Shown in pieces: positions 1-8,908 of a stretch of 64,000 bases of DNA. Position 1 is the stretch's first letter. Each line of letters starts with the position of its first letter. The translations under genes were made by a program, and so were the position numbers. The stretch covers positions 43,160 to 107,159 of the forward strand of contig JADGCJ010000003.1 of the NCBI GenBank assembly GCA_015229045.1, in the 5' to 3' direction. The notes below the pieces were generated by a model, which saw nothing but the letters and a program-made list of their open reading frames with translations, was not told where the DNA came from and searched no databases. The DNA is from Magnetococcales bacterium (GTDB lineage: Bacteria; Pseudomonadota; Magnetococcia; Magnetococcales; DC0425bin3).

Positions 1-70
1 AAGAGATTGTGAAGAGATTGTGAAGAGATTGTGAAGAGATTGTGAAGAGATTGTGAAGAGATTGTGAAGA
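1..70. repeat. 11-bp tandem repeat array at left window edge
   Basis: Six perfect head-to-tail copies of AAGAGATTGTG occupy 1-66, followed by a four-base partial copy. The array probably continues to the left of the window. It lies upstream of a MITE-like element and of nirS. I see no coding potential. The unit length is not a multiple of three, and no conserved repeat/spacer alternation exists, so it is not a CRISPR array. Confidence 0.9.
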
Positions 71-115
71 ACAGTGGGGTCCGCCTCACCATGCAGCGCT
101 TTTCCACGAAAATTT

Positions 116-276
116 GTAGCTATTCAGCACCCGGCAACGAATCGGGGCCCAGGGGGCTGGGGGCTGGGGGCTGGCGACCGGACAGGTCCAGGACAGAGTC
201 CTGGTGGGGTTTGGGGCGAAGCCCTGACAAAGGCTTTCATGTCCAGGCCTTTCTTGAGGGGGTGCTGAATAGTTAC
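116..276. repeat. MITE-like dispersed repeat, copy 1, with terminal inverted repeats
   Basis: The element is bounded by a 16-base inverted repeat: GTAGCTATTCAGCACC at 116-131 and GGTGCTGAATAGTTAC at 261-276, with 15 of 16 positions pairing. Its interior carries the palindromes CAGGACAGAGTCCTG and GGGGCGAAGCCC and recurs at about 3720-3865, 55933-56140 and 57981-58110. No transposase is inside, so it is non-autonomous. The stretch 1-378 contains only this element, the tandem array and the nirS control region; the short ORFs here look fortuitous. Confidence 0.8.
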
Positions 277-293
277 GAAAATCTTTTAATTTA

Positions 294-2022
<1,729 letters not shown>

Positions 2023-2033
2023 TAACGTCGCAC

Positions 2034-2086
2034 GGGTGGGGGAAACTCCCCTCCACCCTCCCGATCGCGAGAATCGCTGTGCGATT
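2034..2086 (+). repeat. two-hairpin palindromic intergenic element, copy A
   Basis: Directly after the nirS stop, a hairpin at 2034-2058 (GGGTGG pairing with CCACCC, inner GGA/TCC) is followed by a second at 2072-2086 (AATCGC-TGT-GCGATT). Similar two-hairpin units occur at 32895-32938 (reverse orientation) and 53429-53471. The second stem changes base pairs between copies (AATCGC/GCGATT against GTCGC/GCGAC), which suggests selection on RNA structure. There is no T-tract, so it is not an obvious terminator. Confidence 0.55.
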
Positions 2087-2122
2087 TTCACTGTGATCAG
2101 GTAGGCTGTTGACTGCTCGAGA

Positions 2123-2161
2123 TGGCGCATCCCGTCCTTGTCGAAGTGGCGGGATGCGCCA
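2123..2161 (+). other. strong stem-loop between nirS and nirC
   Basis: TGGCGCATCCCG (2123-2134) pairs perfectly with CGGGATGCGCCA (2150-2161), a 12-bp stem with a 15-base loop. No T-run follows, so a role in mRNA processing or in stabilising the nirS transcript 3' end is more likely than termination. The upstream ATG of the nirC frame (2154) lies inside this stem, which argues against its use as a start. Confidence 0.6.
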
Positions 2162-2186
2162 AATTGCAATCTGCAAAGGAAAAAAT

Positions 2187-2528
2187 TTGCAAAAACAGCG
2201 ATTTTTTCTGCTACAGGTCGTCATGTTTTTGTTGCTGGCGTGGCCTTTTCCGGAGATCATCGCCGCCGATCCTGCGTCTGTGCGCCACGCCGAGTTGGAA
2301 AACCTTCTCAAACAGGATTGTGGCTCCTGTCACGGCATGACCTTGCGGGGAGGGCTGGGACCGCCTCTGACCCCGGAAGCCTTGGCGGGGCAATCCCCTG
2401 AATGGCTCGTGGAGACCATAACCCTGGGTCGCCCGTTGAACGCCATGCCCCCGTGGGGTCCGCTTTTATCGCCAACAGACATACGCTGGTTGGCAGAACG
2501 GCTGAAGCGAGGAGAACAGGCACCGTGA
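2187..2528 (+). CDS. nirC: NirC-like monoheme cytochrome c55X
   Basis: Small periplasmic c-type cytochrome, a likely electron carrier to NirS or for heme d1 maturation. From a TTG at 2187, six bases after an AAAGGA ribosome site, it has 113 residues: basic n-region, hydrophobic segment 6-21, cleavage near 27, then the heme site CGSCH at 45-49. GGLGPPLTPEAL and the C-terminal MPPWG (Met ligand) followed by LSPTDIRWLAERLKRG are typical of NirC rather than of NirM c551. An ATG at 2154 is the alternative start, but it lies in a hairpin without a ribosome site. The stop overlaps the nirF GTG. Confidence 0.82.
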   Translation: MQKQRFFLLQVVMFLLLAWPFPEIIAADPASVRHAELENLLKQDCGSCHGMTLRGGLGPPLTPEALAGQSPEWLVETITLGRPLNAMPPWGPLLSPTDIRWLAERLKRGEQAP

Positions 2529-3709
2529 GGCCCCTGAATCGTGCATTTTGGCCATCATTGCTGGGTGGTTTATCTCTTGTTGCCCTGACGGGGTGCGCCA
2601 CGCTGCGTGGTACCGGCAATCTGGCCGTGGTGATCGAGCGGGCCACTGGCAGTGTGCAGATCATCGAGACCTCCGGCAATACGTCCATCAGTCGTGTCAC
2701 AGGTCTGGGGGATCTCTCCCACGCCTCGCTGGTCTACTCCCGCGATGGGCGTTATGCCTTCATCTTCGGACGCGATGGCGGCTTGAGTCGGGTCGATCTG
2801 CTGACCAGCCAGATCACCCACCGGGTGGTGCAGGCCGGCAACAGCATCGGCGGGGCCATCTCCCAGGATGGGCGGCTGGTGGCGGTTGCCAATTATGAAC
2901 CCGGTGGCGTCAAGATATTTTCGACCAGCGATCTCGCCCCCGTCGCCGACATTCCGGCCCTGGGATCCAACGGCAAACGCTCCAAGGTGGTCGGCATCAC
3001 CGACGCCCCGGGACAGCGCTTCGTCTTCAGCCTCTATGATGCCGATGAGATCTGGATCGCCGATCTGCACACCCCTGCGGCACCCCTCCTGACCAGGTTG
3101 ACCAATATCGGTCGTCAACCCTACGATGGCCTGATCACCGGCGATGGACGCTATTACATTGCCGGTCTGTTTGGCGAGGAGGGTCTTGCCTTGCTTGATC
3201 TGTGGCAACCCGACAAAGGGGTGCGCCGCATCCTGAGCGGTTATGGCCAAGGTGCAGAGAAACTCCCCGTCTACAAGATGCCCCATCTGCGCGGCTGGGC
3301 CATGGCGGCGGGGATGGCCTTTCTGCCCGCCATCGGTCACCACGAAGTTCTCGTCGCCGAGACCCGGGAGTGGCTTGAAAAGGCAAAAATCCCTGTCCAT
3401 GGGCAGCCGGTCTTCGTCATGGCCCGCCCCGATGGCCGTCAAGTCTGGGTCAACTTTGCCCACCCTGATAATGATACCATCCAGGTCATCGATGTACCGA
3501 CCCTCTCCGTCGTCAAAACCCTGGTTCCCGGCAAAGGGGTGATGCACATGGAGTTCACCCCGCGCGGCGATGCGGTCTGGGTCTCCCTGCGCGATGCGGA
3601 CAGGATTGAACTCTATGACACGGAGACCTTTACCCGCCTGGCAGCGCTGTCGGCAGACAAACCCAGTGGCATCTTTATGACGGCTCGCGGCAACCGAATC
3701 GGCTTCTGA
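2525..3709 (+). CDS. nirF: NirF, heme d1 biosynthesis lipoprotein
   Basis: Propeller protein related to the d1 domain of NirS and needed for late heme d1 maturation in the periplasm. The GTG at 2525 overlaps the nirC stop (GTGA) and is preceded by GAGGAG. It gives 394 residues starting with a lipoprotein signal whose lipobox LTGC ends at Cys24. Longer in-frame starts as far back as 2402 would lie inside nirC and destroy the signal. The lipobox predicts a membrane-anchored form. Repeated blade motifs such as SRDGRYAFIFGRDG and SQDGRLVAVANY are visible. The stop shares one base with the next start (TGATG), implying translational coupling. The exact step is not settled by sequence. Confidence 0.93.
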   Translation: MRPLNRAFWPSLLGGLSLVALTGCATLRGTGNLAVVIERATGSVQIIETSGNTSISRVTGLGDLSHASLVYSRDGRYAFIFGRDGGLSRVDLLTSQITHRVVQAGNSIGGAISQDGRLVAVANYEPGGVKIFSTSDLAPVADIPALGSNGKRSKVVGITDAPGQRFVFSLYDADEIWIADLHTPAAPLLTRLTNIGRQPYDGLITGDGRYYIAGLFGEEGLALLDLWQPDKGVRRILSGYGQGAEKLPVYKMPHLRGWAMAAGMAFLPAIGHHEVLVAETREWLEKAKIPVHGQPVFVMARPDGRQVWVNFAHPDNDTIQVIDVPTLSVVKTLVPGKGVMHMEFTPRGDAVWVSLRDADRIELYDTETFTRLAALSADKPSGIFMTARGNRIGF

Positions 3710-4407
3710 TGGCTCAACCGCGTCTATTTTTGGAACACGTCGTTCTTTGTGATCGAGAAAAAGGCGGTGACATGAAGGATTTTATTGGGGCTGCGCCCCA
3801 AACCCCACCAGGACTCTGTCCTGGACCTGTCAGGGAGCCCGCCCCCCGGACCCCATTGACAGGCCCAGGCCCAAAACAGAGGGGCAAGGCCCAAGGAACA
3901 ACGCATCCTCCCCATCCGGAGGCGTCTGCCCTGGCCGTTGACCAGAACGACGCCCTGACCTCTCTGGACCGAAGCCTGCTCGATGCCTTCCAGAAGGATT
4001 TTCCCCTCTCCAGCCGACCCTATGCCGAGATGGCAAAACGGCTGGGAGTGAGTGAGGAGGTGGTCCTGGAACGGTTGCGCCATCTGAAGGAACGGAAGGT
4101 GGTCAGCCGGGTCGGTGTGGTCTTGCAACCGGGGCGCGCCGGCGTCAGCACCCTGGCGGCCATGGCTGTGCCAGCACACCGTCTGGAAGAGGTGGCCGGC
4201 ATGGTCAACAGCCTGCCGGAGGTCAATCACAACTATGCCCGTGAGGATGCCTTGAACCTCTGGTTTGTCATCACCGCCTCTTCGCCGCAGCAGTTGGCCG
4301 CCACCTTGGACCGGATCGGTCGTGCGACCGGATTGGCGGTGCATGCCATGCCCATGGTCAAGAATTTCCACGTCGATCTTGGTTTTCCCCTCTCCAGCCA
4401 TCGATGA
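3709..4407 (+). CDS. nirD: NirD-type siroheme decarboxylase subunit with repeat-derived N-terminus
   Basis: Lrp/AsnC-fold subunit of the NirDLGH siroheme decarboxylase, which converts siroheme to didecarboxysiroheme. The conserved part starts near residue 83: a winged-helix-like segment, then PEVNHNYARE (170-179) and LNLWFVI, the D/G-type signature. The first roughly 80 residues are Pro/Gly-rich, unlike the family, and are encoded partly by the dispersed repeat at about 3720-3865. The ATG at 3709 overlaps the nirF stop (TGATG) and is probably the ancestral start. An ATG at 3772, inside the repeat and preceded by AAGGCGG, is an alternative. D rather than G is assigned by position. Confidence 0.8.
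   Translation: MAQPRLFLEHVVLCDREKGGDMKDFIGAAPQTPPGLCPGPVREPAPRTPLTGPGPKQRGKAQGTTHPPHPEASALAVDQNDALTSLDRSLLDAFQKDFPLSSRPYAEMAKRLGVSEEVVLERLRHLKERKVVSRVGVVLQPGRAGVSTLAAMAVPAHRLEEVAGMVNSLPEVNHNYAREDALNLWFVITASSPQQLAATLDRIGRATGLAVHAMPMVKNFHVDLGFPLSSHR
3720..3865. repeat. dispersed repeat, copy 2, inside the nirD 5' coding region
   Basis: The left part (about 3724-3795, with GTGATCGAGAAAAA and GACATGAAGGA) matches the reverse complement of about 58040-58110. The middle (CCCCACCAGGACTCTGTCC onward) matches the core of copy 1 and of the copy at 56050-56110. The palindromes GGGGCTGCGCCCC and CAGGACTCTGTCCTG are present. Unlike the other copies this one lies inside an open reading frame and introduces no stop in the nirD frame. 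The exact boundaries are approximate. Confidence 0.75.
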
Positions 4408-4940
4408 CTTGTCAAGCCATGCCCGATATCTCTCTCCTCAACGAGCAACAACGTCGCCTGATCCAGGCCATCCAGGGTGGTTTTCCCATCGCCCCTCACC
4501 CCTTTCAGGAAATTGGCCAGGCCATCGGCCGCAGCGAAGAGGAGGTGATCGCCGATCTGGCCGAGCTGCAACGGCTCGGCGTCATCAAGAGGATGGGCAT
4601 TGTGGTTCGCCACCATGAACTTGGCTATCAGGCCAATGCCATGGTGGTATGGGACGTGCCCGATCCCCAGGTTCCCGAATTGGGCGACAAAATCCGGACT
4701 TTTCCCTTTGTCCACCTCTGCTACCAGCGCCAGCGGGTCGTTCCGCAGTGGCCTTACAACCTTTACTGCATGATCCACGGTCGCCAACGTTACGAAGTCC
4801 TCGAACAGGTGACCCATCTGGTGGCCGAATGCGGCTTGCGTCCCTTTCCGCACAAAATTCTTTTCAGCCAGAGGCGTTTCAAACAACGCGGGGCGTACTA
4901 CATGCCACACCCCCAAGAGGCGGCAGGGCCTGGGAGATGA
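4404..4940 (+). CDS. nirL: NirL-type siroheme decarboxylase subunit
   Basis: Partner subunit of the NirDLGH siroheme decarboxylase (AhbA/AhbB-related). The protein has 178 residues. It shows an N-terminal HTH-like Lrp/AsnC segment (about 12-62), then the L/H-type signatures RHHELGYQANAM (69-80), CYQRQR (106-111) and WPYNLYCMIHGR (116-127). Histidines in RHHELG are the candidate active-site residues by analogy with AhbA/B. The start overlaps the nirD stop by ATGA. The L assignment over H rests on order; the last dozen residues are poorly conserved. Confidence 0.85.
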   Translation: MTCQAMPDISLLNEQQRRLIQAIQGGFPIAPHPFQEIGQAIGRSEEEVIADLAELQRLGVIKRMGIVVRHHELGYQANAMVVWDVPDPQVPELGDKIRTFPFVHLCYQRQRVVPQWPYNLYCMIHGRQRYEVLEQVTHLVAECGLRPFPHKILFSQRRFKQRGAYYMPHPQEAAGPGR

Positions 4941-6016
4941 GTCGTTTGCCAGCCACGCCCGTTGTCGCAGCCGGTACCCCTGCCCTGCTCTCCCCCCTGG
5001 AACAGGCGATCCTCCACACGATGCAGGATGGCTTTCCCCTCCAGGCGACCCCTTTCGCCCTGCTCGCCGATCAACTGCAAACCAACGCAGCCCGTTTGAT
5101 CGCTTGCCTGGAACAGATGCTGCAAAAAAAAATGATCTCCCGCTTCGGTCCCCTCTACAACGTCGAGCGTATGGGGGGCGCGGTGACGCTGGCCGCCATG
5201 AGCATACCGGAGGCGCGGTTTGCCGAGGTGGCCGCACAGGTCAATGCCCTGCCGGAGGTGGCGCATAATTATCAGCGGCAACACACCTTGAACATGTGGT
5301 TTGTCCTGGCCACCGAATCCATCGCCGCCCAAATCCATATTCTGGATCTCATCGCCGCCCGGACTGCTCTGCCGGTGTTCAACTTTCCCAAGGAGAGGGA
5401 GTTTCACATCGGCTTTCGGGTCGCCCTGGGGAGTGAGGGCATCCACACCGCCCGGGAGAAGCCCCCTCAACGCGGCCAGGATGGCGGACGCTATGCCCCC
5501 TATGTCTCGGCATCTGCGGATCGGGCCATTGTCCTGGCAACCCAGGCCGGTCTGCCCCTGCACCCCCAACCCTATCATGTGGTGGCAGAGCGGATCGGTC
5601 TGCCGCCCCGGGAGGTGATGGAGCGCATGCACGTCATGCGTACCGCTGGTGTGATCCGTCGTCTGGGAATCATTCCCAACCACTATGGACTGGGTCTGCG
5701 CATGAACGGCATGACCGTTTGGGATGTCCCCGAAGAGCGCATGGCGTTCCTGGGTGCCAGGGTTGGCGATCTGGAGTGCGTCACCCACTGCTACCAGCGT
5801 CCCCGCCGCCTGCCCGAGTGGCCTTACAACCTGTTTGCCATGGTCCACGGTCGCACGAGGGCCGAGGTGGACGAGAAAAGGTTGCGCATCGCCGCCATTC
5901 TTGGTCAGGAGTCCCGTGCCAGCGATGTGCTGTTCAGCACCCGCATCCTGAAAAAAAATGGTCTGCGTCTGCCGGATTCTGCCCCGGCCCCCTCTCCGGA
6001 GAGCCTGCCGTGCTGA
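4937..6016 (+). CDS. fused NirG-NirH type siroheme decarboxylase
   Basis: One polypeptide of 359 residues carrying two Lrp/AsnC-fold siroheme decarboxylase halves. The N-terminal half is D/G-type, with ALPEVAHNYQRQ and LNMWFVL. The C-terminal half (from about 190) is L/H-type, with NHYGLGLRMNGMTVWDVP, CYQRPRR and WPYNLFAMVHGR. A linker of about 30 residues joins them. The ATG at 4937 overlaps the nirL stop (ATGA); a longer frame open from 4649 would overlap nirL and is unlikely. With nirD and nirL this completes the D-L-G-H set. D-L fusions are known in some denitrifiers; by position this is best called G-H. Confidence 0.85.
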   Translation: MSRLPATPVVAAGTPALLSPLEQAILHTMQDGFPLQATPFALLADQLQTNAARLIACLEQMLQKKMISRFGPLYNVERMGGAVTLAAMSIPEARFAEVAAQVNALPEVAHNYQRQHTLNMWFVLATESIAAQIHILDLIAARTALPVFNFPKEREFHIGFRVALGSEGIHTAREKPPQRGQDGGRYAPYVSASADRAIVLATQAGLPLHPQPYHVVAERIGLPPREVMERMHVMRTAGVIRRLGIIPNHYGLGLRMNGMTVWDVPEERMAFLGARVGDLECVTHCYQRPRRLPEWPYNLFAMVHGRTRAEVDEKRLRIAAILGQESRASDVLFSTRILKKNGLRLPDSAPAPSPESLPC

Positions 6017-7209
6017 GAATCACCCAGATTCTTCGCCAGTTGGAGGCAGCACCCGGGGAGACGGACTGCCAGACGGCCCCGACACCCCCCCCAGCGACAT
6101 CGGCTCGTCCCGGGCAGCCACCCGGACCCGTGGTTGTATGGAATCTGACCCGACGCTGCAACCTGCATTGTCTGCATTGCTACGCCGCCGCCTCGGATCG
6201 GTCGTTCAGCGACGAGTTGACGACGCGCGAGGCACTGGATCTTCTCATCGATCTGAAGGAGTGTCGTGTCCCGGCCCTGATTCTCTCCGGCGGCGAGCCT
6301 TTGCTGCGGTTTGATCTGTTTGACCTTGCCCGGGAGGCGAAAGCCCTGGGGTTTTACCTGGGTCTCTCCTCGAACGGCACCCTGCTGACGCCTGCCCTGG
6401 CGGCACGCCTGGCGCAAGTGGGGTTTGACTATGTCGGCATCAGCCTCGACGGTCTGCGCGCACAAAACGACCATATGCGCGGTGACAGCGGGGCATTCGA
6501 TCAGGCCCTGGCCGGTTTGCGGGCCTGTCGGGAGCAGGGGATCAAGGCGGGGTTGCGTTTTACCCTGACTGAAAAAAATGCCGAGGATTTTTCCGCTCTT
6601 CTTGCCCTGGCAGCCGATGAAGGGGTGGAACGGATCTATCTTTCCCATTTGAACCATGCCGGACGTGGCCAGGCCAATCGGCAAATGGCCCCGACGCAGG
6701 TCACCACCCGCGCCATCATGACTGATATTTTTCAAACCGCTCTGGCCGATCTGCGACAAGGATCCCCCCGCGAGTTTGTCAGCGGCAACAATGATGCCGA
6801 CGGACCCTTTCTCCTGGCCTGGATTCGCATCCACCTGCCCACCAAGGCTGTCGCTGCCGAAGCCATGTTGCGGCGTTGGGGTGGCAATGCGTCCGGCGTC
6901 GGTATTGCCAACATTGACAACCGGGGCAACGTCCATCCGGATATTTTCTGGTGGCACCACACCCTGGGCAATGTCCGCATCGCCCCTTTTTCCCAAATAT
7001 GGTCGGCGGCCAACCCGGATCCCTTGCTGCGCGGTTTGCGTCAGCGACCGCGCCCCCTCCAGGGACGTTGTGGCCAGTGTCACCATTTGGCCCTTTGTGG
7101 AGGCAACACCCGGGTACGCGCTTTTCAGGCCACCGGCAATCCCTGGGCGGCAGACCCTGGCTGTTACCTCACTGACCACGAAATCGGCTTGCAGGAAGGG
7201 ATGGCATGA
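6010..7209 (+). CDS. nirJ: NirJ, radical SAM heme d1 synthase component
   Basis: Radical SAM enzyme that removes propionate side chains of didecarboxysiroheme to install the d1 oxo groups. The GTG at 6010 gives 399 residues, close to the usual length near 390, and overlaps the nirGH stop by 7 bases. The 4Fe-4S/SAM motif CNLHCLHC spans 50-57 and the SAM-binding GGE follows in LSGGEP. The C-terminal GRCGQCHHLALCGGNTR is the SPASM-like cysteine cluster for a second FeS centre. A longer frame open from 5719 lies inside nirGH and is rejected. The stop overlaps nirN by ATGA. Confidence 0.94.
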   Translation: MLRITQILRQLEAAPGETDCQTAPTPPPATSARPGQPPGPVVVWNLTRRCNLHCLHCYAAASDRSFSDELTTREALDLLIDLKECRVPALILSGGEPLLRFDLFDLAREAKALGFYLGLSSNGTLLTPALAARLAQVGFDYVGISLDGLRAQNDHMRGDSGAFDQALAGLRACREQGIKAGLRFTLTEKNAEDFSALLALAADEGVERIYLSHLNHAGRGQANRQMAPTQVTTRAIMTDIFQTALADLRQGSPREFVSGNNDADGPFLLAWIRIHLPTKAVAAEAMLRRWGGNASGVGIANIDNRGNVHPDIFWWHHTLGNVRIAPFSQIWSAANPDPLLRGLRQRPRPLQGRCGQCHHLALCGGNTRVRAFQATGNPWAADPGCYLTDHEIGLQEGMA

Positions 7210-8795
7210 AACGCACTCTTTTATGGCTGGCCCTCTTCGGGTCGCTCTTTCCAGTAACGACCTCCCTTGCCGACGATCCTCCCGCTGCCGCCGCAGAGGT
7301 GGACGCCCATGCCTTGTACCAAAAGCATTGTGCCACATGCCACCATCCCGAACGACTGGGCGGCCAGGGGCCTGCGCTCTTTCCGGAAAATTTGCAACGT
7401 CTGCCCCGGGCGCAAGCCGTGCAAGTGATCGGTCGTGGACGTCCGGCGACCCAGATGCCGGGGTTTGATCACGTTCTTGGCAAGCAGCAGATCGATGCCC
7501 TGGTCAACCATATCTATCAGCCCCCGCAACGCCCCCTCGTCTGGGATGAGGCGGCCATCCGGCAGAGTCACGTCGTTTATGTGGCGAGCAAGGATCTGCC
7601 CGCCCGCCCGATCTTTGCGGCTGACCCTCTGAACCTCTTTGTCGTCGTGGAGTTGGGAGACCATCATGTCACCATTCTCGATGGTGATCGCCTGGAGCCT
7701 TTGGTGCGTTTTCCCTCCCGCTTCAACCTGCATGGCGGACCCAAATTTTCTCCGGAGGGGCGTTTTGTCTATTTTGCCTCGCGCGATGGTTGGATCAGCA
7801 AATATGATCTTTACAATCTGAAGATGGTGGCCGAGGTACGGGTTGGCATCAACGCCCGCAATCTGGCCATTTCCGACGAGGGGCAAACGGTCATGGTGGC
7901 CAACTATCTGCCCCATACCCTGGTGGCCCTCGCCGCCGAAGACCTCTCCTTGCGCAAGATCATCCCGGTCCGGGATCCGCTGACAGGAACCAGTTCGCGG
8001 GTGAGTGCCGTCTATGATGCCCCTCCGCGACACACCTTTGTCGCCGCCTTGAAGGATTTGCCCGAAGTGTGGGAGATCCCCTACAACGACAAGGCCAAAC
8101 CCGTCGTCAACGCCCTGGTGCATGACTACCGTGTCGACTCCGGCGAGGCTCTGCCTGTAGCCAGGGAACCTTTTCCAATACGACGTATCCGGGTCGATGA
8201 TTATCTGGATGATTTCTTTTTCGACCCCACCTACAGCAACCTGATTGGTGCCACCCGGGGGGGGAATTCGGGTCAGGTGGTCAATCTGGACATTGGACGA
8301 CGTACCCATCGGCTTGATTTGCCCGGGCTGCCCCATTTGGGATCGGGCATTACCTGGCGGCGGGACGGCACCCTGGTCCTTGCCACCCCCAACCTCGCCG
8401 AAGCTGTGGTGACGGTCATCGACATGACCAACTGGCAGGTGATCAAAAAAATTCCCACCCAGGGCCCCGGATTTTTTATGCGCAGCCATGAAAATACCCC
8501 CTATGCCTGGGTGGATGTCTCCTCCGGTCCCAACAAGGATCTGGTCCATGTGCTTGACAAGCAGAGCCTGGAGATCGTCGCCACCCTGCGTCCGGTTCCG
8601 GGCAAGAGTGCCCGTCATGTGGAGTTCACACGCGACGGTCGTCTGGCCCTTCTGTCCATTTGGGAAGAGGATGGCGCCCTGATCGTCTATGACGCCAAGA
8701 CCTTGCAGGAGGTCAAACGTCTCCCCATGCGCAAACCCTCAGGGAAATACAATATCTACAACAAGATAACCCGCTCCGAGGGAACCAGCCATTAG
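7206..8795 (+). CDS. nirN: NirN, cytochrome c/d1-propeller protein of heme d1 maturation
   Basis: Periplasmic NirS paralogue reported to act as a dihydro-heme d1 dehydrogenase in the last step of d1 synthesis. It has 529 residues: signal peptide (1-21), heme c motif CATCH at 42-46, then an eight-bladed propeller like that of NirS and NirF. The tail KPSGKYNIYNK parallels the NirS terminus. The start overlaps the nirJ stop (ATGA), so the whole nirC-nirN run looks like a single coupled operon. The structured spacer 8813-8877 follows. Confidence 0.9.
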   Translation: MKRTLLWLALFGSLFPVTTSLADDPPAAAAEVDAHALYQKHCATCHHPERLGGQGPALFPENLQRLPRAQAVQVIGRGRPATQMPGFDHVLGKQQIDALVNHIYQPPQRPLVWDEAAIRQSHVVYVASKDLPARPIFAADPLNLFVVVELGDHHVTILDGDRLEPLVRFPSRFNLHGGPKFSPEGRFVYFASRDGWISKYDLYNLKMVAEVRVGINARNLAISDEGQTVMVANYLPHTLVALAAEDLSLRKIIPVRDPLTGTSSRVSAVYDAPPRHTFVAALKDLPEVWEIPYNDKAKPVVNALVHDYRVDSGEALPVAREPFPIRRIRVDDYLDDFFFDPTYSNLIGATRGGNSGQVVNLDIGRRTHRLDLPGLPHLGSGITWRRDGTLVLATPNLAEAVVTVIDMTNWQVIKKIPTQGPGFFMRSHENTPYAWVDVSSGPNKDLVHVLDKQSLEIVATLRPVPGKSARHVEFTRDGRLALLSIWEEDGALIVYDAKTLQEVKRLPMRKPSGKYNIYNKITRSEGTSH

Positions 8796-8812
8796 GAAAC
8801 GACGGGCAAAGG

Positions 8813-8877
8813 TCTCCCGGGTCACTCCGAAGGAGTTTTCCGCTCGCAACGAGCGACCTTCCACCTCCCCCGGGAGA
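8813..8877. other. cloverleaf-like structured spacer after nirN
   Basis: An outer stem TCTCCCGGG (8813-8821) / CCCGGGAGA (8869-8877) encloses two perfect hairpins: ACTCC-GAA-GGAGT (8824-8836) and CGCTCG-CAA-CGAGCG (8841-8855). This makes a three-way junction. No T-tract follows on the + strand, so a simple terminator is not indicated. It lies between the nir operon and the phosphatase gene and may separate their expression. Confidence 0.5.
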
Positions 8878-8908
8878 ACAAAGAGCCCCCCACTCAAAGG
8901 AACTGACC

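Noticed and set aside
1..66. Possible CRISPR array
   Set aside because: The units are 11 bases and contiguous without spacers.
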